The position numbers and the translations under genes are program-made. The notes under the pieces were generated by a model that had not been told where the DNA came from, did not search any database, and saw only the letters and a program-made list of their open reading frames with translations. From assembly GCF_012489685.1 (NCBI RefSeq), contig NC_080042.1:27905158-27969157 (forward strand): 64,000 nucleotides of DNA. The letters are read 5' to 3'. Below, piece after piece: positions 35,760 to 49,000 of the stretch; within the stretch, counting starts at the first letter, position 1, and each line of letters opens with the position of its first letter. The stretch is from Lotus japonicus (Eukaryota > Streptophyta > Magnoliopsida > Fabales > Fabaceae).

Positions 35760-37180
35760 ATTCCTCCATCGAATGTGATGCAAGTTCGTAGAGCTTAACT
35801 AAATGTCGGTGTTTAAGGATAAAGGTAAAGGGTTTAGGGTTTAGGTTTTAGAGTTGGACAAAAGTATAAAGAGGCAAACATGCTTTTGGGAGGACATAAA
35901 TTAAAAATCGTGTTGTTAATCTATTGTCTGTGATATGAGTTCGTAGAGCTCAACTAAAACTTACTACAAATGGAGAATTGTACCGAAATAAGTAGAGTAG
36001 GAACAAAGGAAAAAGAGGCCAAAATATTGCTTTTGAGTGGAGAAATTCGTCCCTAATGACCAAAAGTGTCTTGTTGTACCACAATAAGTTTATGCTCATG
36101 ATATTCCTCCATTGAATGTGATGCAAGTTCGTAGAGCTCAACTAAATGTCGGTGTTTAAGGTTAAGCGTTAAGGGTTTAGGGTTTAAGCTTTAGCGTTTG
36201 GGTTTTAGAGTAGGACAAAAGTAGAAAGAGGCCAACAAGCTTTTGAGAGGACATAAATTTAAAATTGTGTTAGTAATCTATAGTATGTGATATGAGTTCG
36301 TAGAGGTCAACTGAAACTTACTACAAATGGAGAATTGTAACGAAAGAAGTTGAGTAGGAACAAAGGAGAAAGAGCCCAAAATATTGCTTTTGAGTGGAGA
36401 AATTCTTCCCTAATGATCAAAAGTGTCTTGTTGTACCACAATAAGTTTAAGCTCATGATATTCCTCCATCGAATGTGATGCAAGTTCGTAGAGCTTAACT
36501 AAATGTCGGTGTTTAAGGATAAAGGTAAAGGGTTTAGGGTTTAGGTTTTAGAGTTGGACAAAAGTATAAAGAGGCAAACATGCTTTTGGGAGGACATAAA
36601 TTAAAAATCGTGTTGTTAATCTATTGTCTGTGATATGAGTTCGTAGAGCTCAACTAAAACTTACTACAAATGGAGAATTGTACCGAAATAAGTAGAGTAG
36701 GAACAAAGGAAAAAGAGGCCAAAATATTGCTTTTGAGTGGAGAAATTCGTCCCTAATGACCAAAAGTGTCTTGTTGTACCACAATAAGTTTATGCTCATG
36801 ATATTCCTCCATTGAATGTGATGCAAGTTCGTAGAGCTCAACTAAATGTCGGTGTTTAAGGTTAAGCGTTAAGGGTTTAGGGTTTAAGCTTTAGCGTTTG
36901 GGTTTTAGAGTAGGACAAAAGTAGAAAGAGGCCAACAAGCTTTTGAGAGGACATAAATTTAAAATTGTGTTAGTAATCTATAGTATGTGATATGAGTTCG
37001 TAGAGGTCAACTGAAACTTACTACAAATGGAGAATTGTAACTAAATAAGTAGAGTAGGAACAAAGGAGAAAGAGCCCAAAATATTGCTTTTCAGTGGAGA
37101 AATTCGTCCCTAATGATCAAAAGTGTCTTGTTGTACCACAATAAGTTTAAGCTCATGATATTCCTCCATCGAATGTAATG
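35760..37180 (+). repeat. Two-monomer tandem duplication, 700-bp period
   Basis: The pair of monomers containing 35950-36141 recurs at 36650-36841 with a 700-bp offset, including GGTAAAGGGTTTAGGG, the AAACATGC variant and the GTTTATGCTC and CCATTGAATG variants. Confidence 0.85.
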
Positions 37181-37713
37181 CAAGTTTGTAGAGCTCAACT
37201 AAATGTCGGTGTTTAAGGATAAGGGTTATGGGTTTAGGGTTTAGGTTTTAGAGATAGACAAAAGTATACAGAGGCAAACAAGCTTTTGAGAGGACATAAA
37301 TTTAAAATCGTGTTGTTAATCTAATGTATGTGATATGAGTTCGTAGAGCTCCACTGAAACTTACTACAAATGGAGAATTGTAACGAAATCAGTAGAGTAG
37401 GAACAAAGGAGAAAGAGGCCAAAATATTGCTTTTGAGTGGAGAAATTCGTCCCTAATGACCAAAAGTGTCTTGTTGTACCACAATAAGTTTATGCTCATG
37501 ATATTCCTCCATCGAATGTGATGCAAGTTCGTAGAGCTCAACTAAATGTCGGTGTTTAAGGTTAAGTGTTAAGCGTTAAGGGTTTTAGGGTTTAAGGTTT
37601 AGCGTTTGGGTTTTAGAGTAGGACAAAAGTAGAAAGAGGCCAACAAGCTTTTGAGAGGACATAAATTTAAAATTGTGTTAGTAATCTATGTATGTGATAT
37701 GAGTTCGTAGAGG

Positions 37714-39289
37714 TCAACTGAAACTTACTACAAAAGGAGAATTGTAATGAAAGAAGTTGAGTAGGAACAAAGGAGAAAGAGCCCAAAATATTGCTTTTGA
37801 GTGGAGAAATTCGTCCCTAATGATCAAAAGTGTCTTGTTGTACCACAATAAGTTTAAGCTCATGATATTCCTCCATCGAATGTGATGCAAGTTCGTATAG
37901 CTCAACTAAATGTCGGTGTTTATGGTCTGGTTCAGGGTTTAGGTTTTAGAGTAGGACAAAAGTATAAAGAGGCAAACAAGCTTTTGAGAGGACATAAATT
38001 TAAAATCGTGTTGTTAATCTATTGTATGTGACATGAATTCGTAGAGCTCAACTAAAACTTACTACAAATGGAGAATTGTACCGAAATAAGTTGAGTTGGA
38101 ACAAAGGACAAAGAGGCCAAAATATTTCTTTTGAGTGGAGAAATTTGTCCCTAATGACCAAAAGTGTCGTGTTGTACAACAATAAGTTTAAGCTCATGAT
38201 ATTCCTCCATCGAATGTGATGCAAGTTCGTAGAGCTTAACTAAATGTCGGTGTTTAAGGTTAAAGGTTAAGGGTTTAGGGTTTAGGTTTTAGAGTTGGAC
38301 AAAAGTATAAAGAGGCAAACAAGCTTTTGGGAGGACATAAATTAAAAATCGTGTTGTTAATCTATTGTCTGTGATATGAGTTCGTAGAGCTCAACTAAAA
38401 CTTACTACAAATGGAGAATTGTACCGAAATAAGTAGAGTAGGAACAAAGGAGAAAGAGGCTAAAATATTTCTTTTGAGTGGAGAAATTTGTCCCTAATGA
38501 CCAAAAGTGTCTTGTTGTACCACAATAAGTTTAAGCTCATGGTATTCCTCCATCGAATGTGATGCAAGTTCGTAGAGCTCAACTAAATGTCGGTGTTTAA
38601 GGATAAAGGTTAAGGGTTTAGGGTTTAGGTTTTAGAGTTGGACAAAAGTATAAAGAGGCAAACAAGCTTTTGAGAGGACATAAATTAAAAATCGTGTTGT
38701 CAATCTAATGTATGTGATATGAGTTCGTAGAGCTCCACTGAAACTTACTACAAATGGAGAATTGTAACGAAATCAGTAGAGTAGGAACAAAGGAGAAAGA
38801 GGCCGAAATATTGCTTTTGAGTGGAGAAATTCGTCCCTAATGACCAAAAGTGTCTTGTTGTACCACAATAAGTTTATGCTCATGATATTCCTCCATCGAA
38901 TGTGATGCAAGTTCGTAGAGCTCAACTAAATGTCGGTGTTTAAGGTTAAGTGTTAAGCGTTAAGGGTTTTAGGGTTTAAGGTTTAGCGTTTGGGTTTTAG
39001 AGTAGGACAAAAGTAGAAAGAGGCCAACAAGCTTTTGAGAGGACATAAATTTAAAATTGTGTTAGTAATCTATGTATGTGATATGAGTTCGTAGAGGTCA
39101 ACTGAAACTTACTACAAAAGGAGAATTGTAATGAAAGAAGTTGAGTAGGAACAAAGGAGAAAGAGCCCAAAATATTGCTTTTGAGTGGAGAAATTCGTCC
39201 CTAATGATCAAAAGTGTCTTGTTGTACCACAATAAGTTTAAGCTCATGATATTCCTCCATCGAATGTGATGCAAGTTCGTATAGCTCAA
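37714..39289 (+). repeat. Four-monomer duplication, 1,384-bp offset
   Basis: The monomer at 37714-37905 (ACAAAAGGAG, GTATAGCTC) recurs at 39098-39289, with preceding and following monomers also matched. Confidence 0.75.
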
Positions 39290-42200
39290 CTAAATGTCGG
39301 TGTTTATGGTCTGGTTCAGGGTTTAGGTTTTAGAGTAGGACAAAAGTATAAAGAGGCAAACAAGCTTTTGAGAGGACATAAATTTAAAATCGTGTTGTTA
39401 ATCTATTGTATGTGACATGAATTCGTAGAGCTCAACTAAAACTTACTACAAATGGTGAATTGTAACGAAATAAGTAGAGTAGGAACAAAGGAGAAAGAGG
39501 CTAAAATATTTCTTTTGAGTGGAGAAATTTGTCCCTAATGACCAAAAGTGTCGTGTTGTACAACAATAAGTTTAAGCTCATGATATTCCTCCATCGAATG
39601 TGATGCAAGTTCGTAGAGCTTAACTAAATGTCGGTGTTTAAGGATAAAGGTTAAGGGTTTAGGGTTTAGGTTTTAGAGTTGGACAAAAGTATAAAGAGGC
39701 AAACATGCTTTTGGGAGGACATAAATTAAAAATCGTGTTGTTAATCTATTGTCTGTGATATGAGTTCGTAGAGCTCAACTAAAACTTACTACAAATGGAG
39801 AATTGTACCGAAATAAGTAGAGTAGGAACAAAGGAAAAAGAGGCCAAAATATTGCTTTTGAGTGGAGAAATTCGTCCCTAATGACCAAAAGTGTCTTGTT
39901 GTACCACAATAAGTTTATGCTCATGATATTCCTCCATTGAATGTGATGCAAGTTCGTAGAGCTCAACTAAATGTCGGTGTTTAAGGTTAAGCGTTAAGGG
40001 TTTAGGGTTTAAGCTTTAGCTTTTGGGTTTTAGAGTAGGACAAAAGTAGAAAGAGGCCAACAAGCTTTTGAGAGGACATAAATTTAAAATTGTGTTAGTA
40101 ATCTATAGTATGTGATATGAGTTCGTAGAGGTCAACTGAAACATACTACAAATGGAGAATTGTAACGAAAGAAGTTGAGTAGGAATAAAGGAGAAAGAGC
40201 CCAAAATATTGCTTTTGAGTGGAGAAATTCTTCCCTAATGATCAAAAGTGTCTTGTTGAACCACAATAAGTTTCTCATGATATTCCTCCATCGAATGTGA
40301 TGCAAGTTTGTAGAGCTCAACTAAATGTCGGTGTTTAAGGATAAGGGTTATGGGTTTAGGGTTTAGGTTTTAGAGATAGACAAAAGTATACAGAGGCAAA
40401 CAAGCTTTTGAGAGGACATAAATTTAAAATCGTGTTGTTAATCTAATGTATGTGATATGAGTTCGTAGAGCTCAACTAAAACTTACTACAAATGAAGAAT
40501 TGTAACGAAATAAGTAGAGTACGAACAAAGGAGAAAGACGCTGAAATATTGCTTTTGAGTGGAGAAATTCGTCCCTAATGACAAAAAGTGTCTTGTTGTA
40601 CCACAATAAGTTTAAGCTCATGATATTCCTCCATCGAATTTGATGCAAGTTCGTAGAGCTCAACTAAATGTCGGTGTTTAAGGATAAGGGATATGGGTTT
40701 GGGGTTTATGTTTTAGAGTTAGACAAATATATGAAGAGGCAAACAAGCTTTTGAGAGGACATAAATTTAAAATCGTGTTGTTAATCTATTATATGTGATA
40801 TGAGTTCTTAGAGCTCAACTAAGAGTTGCTACAAATGGAGAATTTTAACGAAATAAGTAGTAGAGTAGGAACAAAGGAGAAAGAGACCAAAATATTGCTT
40901 TTGAGTGGAGAAATTCGTCTCTAATGACCAAAAGTGTCTTGTTGACACAATAAGTTTAAGCTCATGATATTCCTCCATCGAATGTGATGCAAGTTCGTAG
41001 AGCTTAACTAAATGTCGGTGTTAAAGGAAAAGGGTTATGGGTTTGGGGTTTAGGTTTTAGAGTTAGACAAATATATAAAGAGGCAAACAAGCTTTTGAGA
41101 TGAATAAATTTAAAATCGTGTTGTTAATCTAATGTATGTGATATGAGTTCGTAGAGCTCAACTAAAACTTACTACAAATGGAGAATTGTAACGAAATAAG
41201 TAGAGTAGGAACAAAGGAGAAAGAGCCCAAAATATTTCTTTTCAGTGGAGAAATTCGTCCCTAATGATCAAAAGTGTCTTGTTGTACCACAATAAGTTTA
41301 AGCTCATGATATTCCTCCATCGAATGTGATGCAAGTTTGTAGAGCTCAACTAAATGTCGGTGTTTAAGGATAAGGGTTATGGGTTTAGGGTTTAGGTTTT
41401 AGAGATAGACAAAAGTATACAGAGGCAAACAAGCTTTTGAGAGGACATAAATTTAAAATCGTGTTGTTAATCTAATGTATGTGATATGAGTTCGTAGAGC
41501 TCCACTGAAACTTACTACAAATGGAGAATTGTAACGAAATCAGTAGAGTAGGAACAAAGGAGAAAGAGGCCGAAATATTGCTTTTGAGTGGAGAAATTCG
41601 TCCCTAATGACCAAAAGTGTCTTGTTGTAGAACAATAAGTTTATGCTCATGATATTCCTCCATCGAATGTGATGCAAGTTCGTAGAGCTCAACTAAATGT
41701 CGGTGTTTAAGGTTAAGTGTTAAGCGTTAAGGGTTTAGGGTTTAAGGTTTAGCGTTTGGGTTTTAGAGTAGGACAAAAGTAGAAAGAGGCCAACAAGCTT
41801 TTGAGAGGACATAAATTTAAAATTGTGTTAGTAATCTATGTATGTGATATGAGTTCGTAGAGGTCAACTGAAACTTACTACAAAAGGAGAATTGTAATGA
41901 AAGAAGTTGAGTAGGAACAAAGGAGAAAGAGCCCAAAATATTGCTTTTGAGTGGAGAAATTCGTCCCTAATGATCAAAAGTGTCTTGTTGTTCCACAATA
42001 AGTTTAAGCTCATGATATTCCTCCATCGAATGTGATGCAAGTTCGTATAGCTCAACTAAATGTCGGTGTTTATGGTCTGGTTCAGGGTTAGGTTTTAGAG
42101 TAGGACAAAAGTATAAAGAGGCAAACAAGCTTTTGAGAGGACATAAATTTAAAATCGTGTTGTTAATCTATTGTATGTGACATGAATTCGTAGAGCTCAA

Positions 42201-42882
42201 CTAAAACTTACTACAAATGGAGAATTGTACCGAAATAAGTTGAGCAGGAACAAAGGACAAAGAGGCCAAAATATTTCTTTTGAGTGGAGAAATTTGTCCC
42301 TAATGACCAAAAGTGTCGTGTTGTACAACAATAAGTTTAAGCTCATGATATTCCTCCATCGAATGTGATGCAAGTTCGTAGAGCTTAACTAAATGTCGGT
42401 GTTTAAGGATAAAGGTTAAGGGTTTAGGGTTTAGGTTTTAGAGTTGGACAAAAGTATAAAGAGGCAAACAAGCTTTTGGGAGGACATAAATTAAAAATCG
42501 TGTTGTTAATCTATTGTCTGTGATATGAGTTCGTAGAGCTCAACTAAAACTTACTACAAATGGAGAATTGTACCGAAATAAGTAGAGTAGGAACAAAAGA
42601 GAAAGAGGCTAAAATATTTCTTTTGAGTGGAGAAATTTGTCCCTAATGACCAAAAGTGTCTTGTTGTACCACAATAAGTTTAAGCTCATGATATTCCTCC
42701 ATCGAATGTGATGCAAGTTCGTAGAGCTCAACTAAATGTCGGTGTTTAAGGATAAAGGTTAAGGGTTTAGGGTTTAGGTTTTAGAGTTGGACAAAAGTAT
42801 AAAGAGGCAAACAAGCTTTTGAGAGGACATAAATTAAAAATCGTGTTGTTAATCTATTGTCTGTGATATGAGTTCGTAGAGC

Positions 42883-44380
42883 TCAACTAAAACTTACTAC
42901 AAATGGTGAATTGTAACGAAATAAGTAGAGTAGGAATAAAGGAGAAAGAGGCCAAAATATTGCTTTTGAGTGGACAAATTCGTCCCTAATGACCAAAAGT
43001 GTCTTCTTGCACGAAAATAAGTTTAAGCTCACGATATTCCTCGATCGAATGTGATGCAAGTTCGTATAGCTCAACTAAATGTCGGTGTTTAAGGTTCTGG
43101 TTTAGGGTTTAGGGTTTAGGTTTTAGAGTAGGACAAAAGTATAAAGAGGCAACCAAGCTTTTGAGAGGACATAAATTAAAAATCGTGTTGTTAATCTATT
43201 GTATGTGATATGAGTTCGTAGAGCTCTACTAAAACTTACTACAAATGGAGAATTGTAACGAAATAAGTAGAGTAGGAACAAAGGAGAAAGAGGCCAAAAT
43301 ATTGCTTTTGAGTGGACAAATTCGTCCCTAATGAGCAAAAGTGTCTTGTTGCACGAAAATAAGTTTAAGCTCACGATATTCCACGATCGAATGGGATGCA
43401 AGTTCGTATAGCTCAACTAAATGTCAGTGTTTAAGGTCTGGTTTAGGGTTTAGGGTTTCAGAGTAGGACAAAAGTATAAAGAGGCAAACAAGCTTTTGAG
43501 AGGACATAAATTAAAAATCATGTTGTTAATCAATGTATGTGATATGAGTTCGTAGAGCTCAACTAAAACTTACTACAAATGGAGAATTGTAACGAAATAA
43601 GTAGAGTAGGAACAAAGGAGAAAGAGCCAAAAATATTGCTTTTGAGTGGAGAAATTCGTCCCGAATGACCAAAAGTGTCTTGTTGTACGAGAATAAGTTT
43701 AACATCACGAAATTCCTCGATCGAATGTGATGCAAATTCGTATAGCTCAACTAAATGTCGGTGTTTATGGTCTGGTTCAGGGTTTAGGTTTTAGAGTAGG
43801 ACAAAAGTATAAAGAGGCAAACAAGCTTTTGAGAGGACATAAATTTAAAATCGTGTTGTTAATCTATTGTATGTGATATGAGTTCGTAGAGCTCAACTAA
43901 AACTTACTACAAATGGAGAATTGTACGGAAATATGTAGAGTAGGAACAAAGGAGAAAGAGGCCAAAATATTTCTTTTGAGTGGAGAAATTCGTCCCTAAT
44001 GACCAAAAGTGTCTTGTTGTACCACAATAAGTTTAAGCTCATGATATTCCTCCATCGAATGTGATGCAAGTTCATAGAGCTCAATTAAATGTCGGTGTTT
44101 AAGGATAAGGGTTAAGGGTTTTGGGTTTAGGTTTTAGAGTTGGACAAAAGTATAAAGAGGCAAACAAGCTTTTGAGAGGACATAAATTAAAAATCGTGTT
44201 GTTAATCTATTGTCTGTGATATGAGTTCGTAGAGCTCAACTAAAACTTACTACAAATGGAGAATTGTAGCGAAATAAGTAGAGTAGGAACAAAGGCGAAA
44301 GAGGCCAAAATATTGCTTTTGAGAGGAGAAATTCGTCCCTAATGACCAAAAGTGTCTTGTTGTACCACAATTAGTTTAAC
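42883..44380 (+). repeat. Block duplicated at 48.31-49.81 kb (5,431-bp offset)
   Basis: Points 42883/48314, 43559/48990 and 43893/49324 all differ by 5,431 bp and share rare variants such as GTACGGAAATATG and GTACGAGAATAAG. Small differences remain, for example GCTCTAC against GCTCAAC, and CATCACG against CCTCACG. Confidence 0.85.
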
Positions 44381-44578
44381 CTCATGATATTCCTCCATCG
44401 AATGTGATGCAAGTTCGTAGAGCTCAACTAAATGTCGGTGTTTAAGGATAAAGGTTAAGGGTTTAGGGTTTAGGTTTTAGAGTTGGACAAAAGTATAAAG
44501 AGGCAAACAAGCTTTTGAGAGGACATAAATTAAAAATCGTGTTGTTAATCTATTGTCTGTGATATGAGTTCGTAGAGC

Positions 44579-46080
44579 TCAACTAAAACTTACTACAAAT
44601 GGAGAATTGTAACGAAATAAGTAGAGTAGGAACAAAGGAGAAAGAGGCCAAAATATTGCTTTTGAGTGGACAAATTCGTCCCTAATGAGCAAAAGTGTCT
44701 TGTTGCACGAAAATAAGTTTAAGCTCACGATATTCCACGATCGAATGGGATGCAAGTTCGTATAGCTCAACTAAATGTCAGTGTTTAAGGTCTGGTTTAG
44801 GGTTTAGGGTTTCAGAGTAGGACAAAAGTATAAAGAGGCAAACAAGCTTTTGAGAGGACATAAATTAAAAATCATGTTGTTAATCAATGTATGTGATATG
44901 AGTTCGTAGAGGTCAACTGAAACTTACTACAAAAGGAGAATTGTAATGAAAGAAGTTGAGTAGGAACAAAGGAGAAAGAGCCCAAAATATTGATTTTGAG
45001 TGGAGAAATTCGTCCCTAATGATCAAAAGTGTCTTGTTGTTCCACAATAAGTTTAAGCTCATGATATTCCTCCATCGAATGTGATGCAAGTTCGTATAGC
45101 TCAACTAAATGTCGGTGTTTATGGTCTGGTTCAGGGTTTAGGTTTTAGAGTAGGACAAAAGTATAAAGAGGCAAACAAGCTTTTGAGAGGACATAAATTT
45201 AAAATCGTGTTGTTAATCTATTGTATGTGACATGAATTCGTAGAGCTCAACTAAAACTTACTACAAATGGAGAATTGTACCGAAATAAGTTGAGTAGGAA
45301 CAAAGGACAAAGAGGCCAAAATATTTCTTTTGAGTGGAGAAATTTGTCCCTAATGACCAAAAGTGTCGTGTTGTACAACAATAAGTTTAAGCTCATGATA
45401 TTCCTCCATCGAATGTGATGCAAGTTCGTAGAGCTTAACTAAATGTCGGTGTTTAAGGATAAAGGTTAAGGGTTTAGGGTTTAGGTTTTAGAGTTGGACA
45501 AAAGTATAAAGAGGCAAACAAGCTTTTGGGAGGACATAAATTAAAAATCGTGTTGTTAATCTATTGTCTGTGATATGAGTTCGTAGAGCTCAACTAAAAC
45601 TTACTACAAATGGAGAATTGTACCGAAATAAGTAGAGTAGGAACAAAGGAGAAAGAGGCTAAAATATTTCTTTTGAGTGGAGAAATTTGTCCCTAATGAC
45701 CAAAAGTGTCTTGTTGTACCACAATAAGTTTAAGCTCATGATATTCCTCCATCGAATGTGATGCAAGTTCGTAGAGCTCAACTAAATGTCGGTGTTTAAG
45801 GATAAAGGTTAAGGGTTTAGGGTTTAGGTTTTAGAGTTGGACAAAAGTATAAAGAGGCAAACAAGCTTTTGAGAGGACATAAATTAAAAATCGTGTTGTT
45901 AATCTATTGTCTGTGATATGAGTTCGTAGAGCTCAACTAAAACTTACTACAAATGGTGAATTGTAACGAAATAAGTAGAGTAGGAATAAAGGAGAAAGAG
46001 GCCAAAATATTGCTTTTGAGTGGACAAATTCGTCCCTAATGACCAAAAGTGTCTTGTTGCACGAAAATAAGTTTAAGCTC
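44579..46080 (+). repeat. Block duplicated at 46.96-48.46 kb (2,381-bp offset)
   Basis: 44579/46960 and 44913/47294 have a 2,381-bp offset, seven monomers, and share the private ATATTGATTTTGAG and TTGTTCCAC variants. The right end of the copy switches variant type near 46080/48460, suggesting unequal exchange or conversion. Confidence 0.8.
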
Positions 46081-49000
46081 ACGATATTCCACGATCGAAT
46101 GGGATGCAAGTTCGTATAGCTCAACTAAATGTCAGTGTTTAAGGTCTGGTTTAGGGTTTAGGGTTTAGGTTTTAGAGTAGGACAAAAGTATAAAGAGGCA
46201 AACAAGCTTTTGAGAGGACATAAATTTAAAATCGTGTTGTTAATCTATTGTATGTGACATGAATTCGTAGAGCTCAACTAAAACTTACTACAAATGGAGA
46301 ATTGTACCGAAATAAGTTGAGTAGGAACAAAGGACAAAGAGGCCAAAATATTTCTTTTGAGTGGAGAAATTTGTCCCTAATGACCAAAAGTGTCGTGTTG
46401 TACAACAATAAGTTTAAGCTCATGATATTCCTCCATCGAATGTGATGCAAGTTCGTAGAGCTTAACTAAATGTCGGTGTTTAAGGATAAAGGTTAAGGGT
46501 TTAGGGTTTAGGTTTTAGAGTTGGACAAAAGTATAAAGAGGCAAACAAGCTTTTGGGAGGACATAAATTAAAAATCGTGTTGTTAATCTATTGTCTGTGA
46601 TATGAGTTCGTAGAGCTCAACTAAAACTTACTACAAATGGAGAATTGTACCGAAATAAGTAGAGTAGGAACAAAGGAGAAAGAGGCTAAAATATTTCTTT
46701 TGAGTGGAGAAATTTGTCCCTAATGACCAAAAGTGTCTTGTTGTACCACAATAAGTTTAAGCTCATGATATTCCTCCATCGAATGTGATGCAAGTTCGTA
46801 GAGCTCAACTAAATGTCGGTGTTTAAGGATAAAGGTTAAGGGTTTAGGGTTTAGGTTTTAGAGTTGGACAAAAGTATAAAGAGGCAAACAAGCTTTTGAG
46901 AGGACATAAATTAAAAATCGTGTTGTTAATCTATTGTCTGTGATATGAGTTCGTAGAGCTCAACTAAAACTTACTACAAATGGAGAATTGTAACGAAATA
47001 AGTAGAGTAGGAACAAAGGAGAAAGAGGCCAAAATATTGCTTTTGAGTGGACAAATTCGTCCCTAATGAGCAAAAGTGTCTTGTTGCACGAAAATAAGTT
47101 TAAGCTCACGATATTCCACGATCGAATGGGATGCAAGTTCGTATAGCTCAACTAAATGTCAGTGTTTAAGGTCTGGTTTAGGGTTTAGGGTTTCAGAGTA
47201 GGACAAAAGTATAAAGAGGCAAACAAGCTTTTGAGAGGACATAAATTAAAAATCATGTTGTTAATCAATGTATGTGATATGAGTTCGTAGAGGTCAACTG
47301 AAACTTACTACAAAAGGAGAATTGTAATGAAAGAAGTTGAGTAGGAACAAAGGAGAAAGAGCCCAAAATATTGATTTTGAGTGGAGAAATTCGTCCCTAA
47401 TGATCAAAAGTGTCTTGTTGTTCCACAATAAGTTTAAGCTCATGATATTCCTCCATCGAATGTGATGCAAGTTCGTATAGCTCAACTAAATGTCGGTGTT
47501 TATGGTCTGGTTCAGGGTTTAGGTTTTAGAGTAGGACAAAAGTATAAAGAGGCAAACAAGCTTTTGAGAGGACATAAATTTAAAATCGTGTTGTTAATCT
47601 ATTGTATGTGACATGAATTCGTAGAGCTCAACTAAAACTTACTACAAATGGAGAATTGTACCGAAATAAGTTGAGTAGGAACAAAGGACAAAGAGGCCAA
47701 AATATTTCTTTTGAGTGGAGAAATTTGTCCCTAATGACCAAAAGTGTCGTGTTGTACAACAATAAGTTTAAGCTCATGATATTCCTCCATCGAATGTGAT
47801 GCAAGTTCGTAGAGCTTAACTAAATGTCGGTGTTTAAGGATAAAGGTTAAGGGTTTAGGGTTTAGGTTTTAGAGTTGGACAAAAGTATAAAGAGGCAAAC
47901 AAGCTTTTGGGAGGACATAAATTAAAAATCGTGTTGTTAATCTATTGTCTGTGATATGAGTTCGTAGAGCTCAACTAAAACTTACTACAAATGGAGAATT
48001 GTACAGAAATAAGTAGAGTAGGAACAAAGGAGAAAGAGGCTAAAATATTTCTTTTGAGTGGAGAAATTTGTCCCTAATGACCAAAAGTGTCTTGTTGTAC
48101 CACAATAAGTTTAAGCTCATGATATTCCTCCATCGAATGTGATGCAAGTTCGTAGAGCTCAACTAAATGTCGGTGTTTAAGGATAAAGGTTAAGGGTTTA
48201 GGGTTTAGGTTTTAGAGTTGGACAAAAGTATAAAGAGGCAAACAAGCTTTTGAGAGGACATAAATTAAAAATCGTGTTGTTAATCTATTGTCTGTGATAT
48301 GAGTTCGTAGAGCTCAACTAAAACTTACTACAAATGGTGAATTGTAACGAAATAAGTAGAGTAGGAATAAAGGAGAAAGAGGCCAAAATATTGCTTTTGA
48401 GTGGACAAATTCGTCCCTAATGACCAAAAGTGTCTTGTTGCACGAAAATAAGTTTAAGCTCACGATATTCCTCGATCGAATGTGATGCAAGTTCGTATAG
48501 CTCAACTAAATGTCGGTGTTTAAGGTTCTGGTTTAGGGTTTAGGGTTTAGGTTTTAGAGTAGGACAAAAGTATAAAGAGGCAACCAAGCTTTTGAGAGGA
48601 CATAAATTAAAAATCGTGTTGTTAATCTATTGTATGTGATATGAGTTCGTAGAGCTCAACTAAAACTTACTACAAATGGAGAATTGTAACGAAATAAGTA
48701 GAGTAGGAACAAAGGAGAAAGAGGCCAAAATATTACTTTTGAGTGGACAAATTCGTCCCTAATGAGCAAAAGTGTCTTGTTGCACGAAAATAAGTTTAAG
48801 CTCACGATATTCCACGATCGAATGGGATGCAAGTTCGTATAGCTCAACTAAATGTCAGTGTTTAAGGTCTGGTTTAGGGTTTAGGGTTTCAGAGTAGGAC
48901 AAAAGTATAAAGAGGCAAACAAGCTTTTGAGAGGACATAAATTAAAAATCATGTTGTTAATCAATGTATGTGATATGAGTTCGTAGAGCTCAACTAAAAC

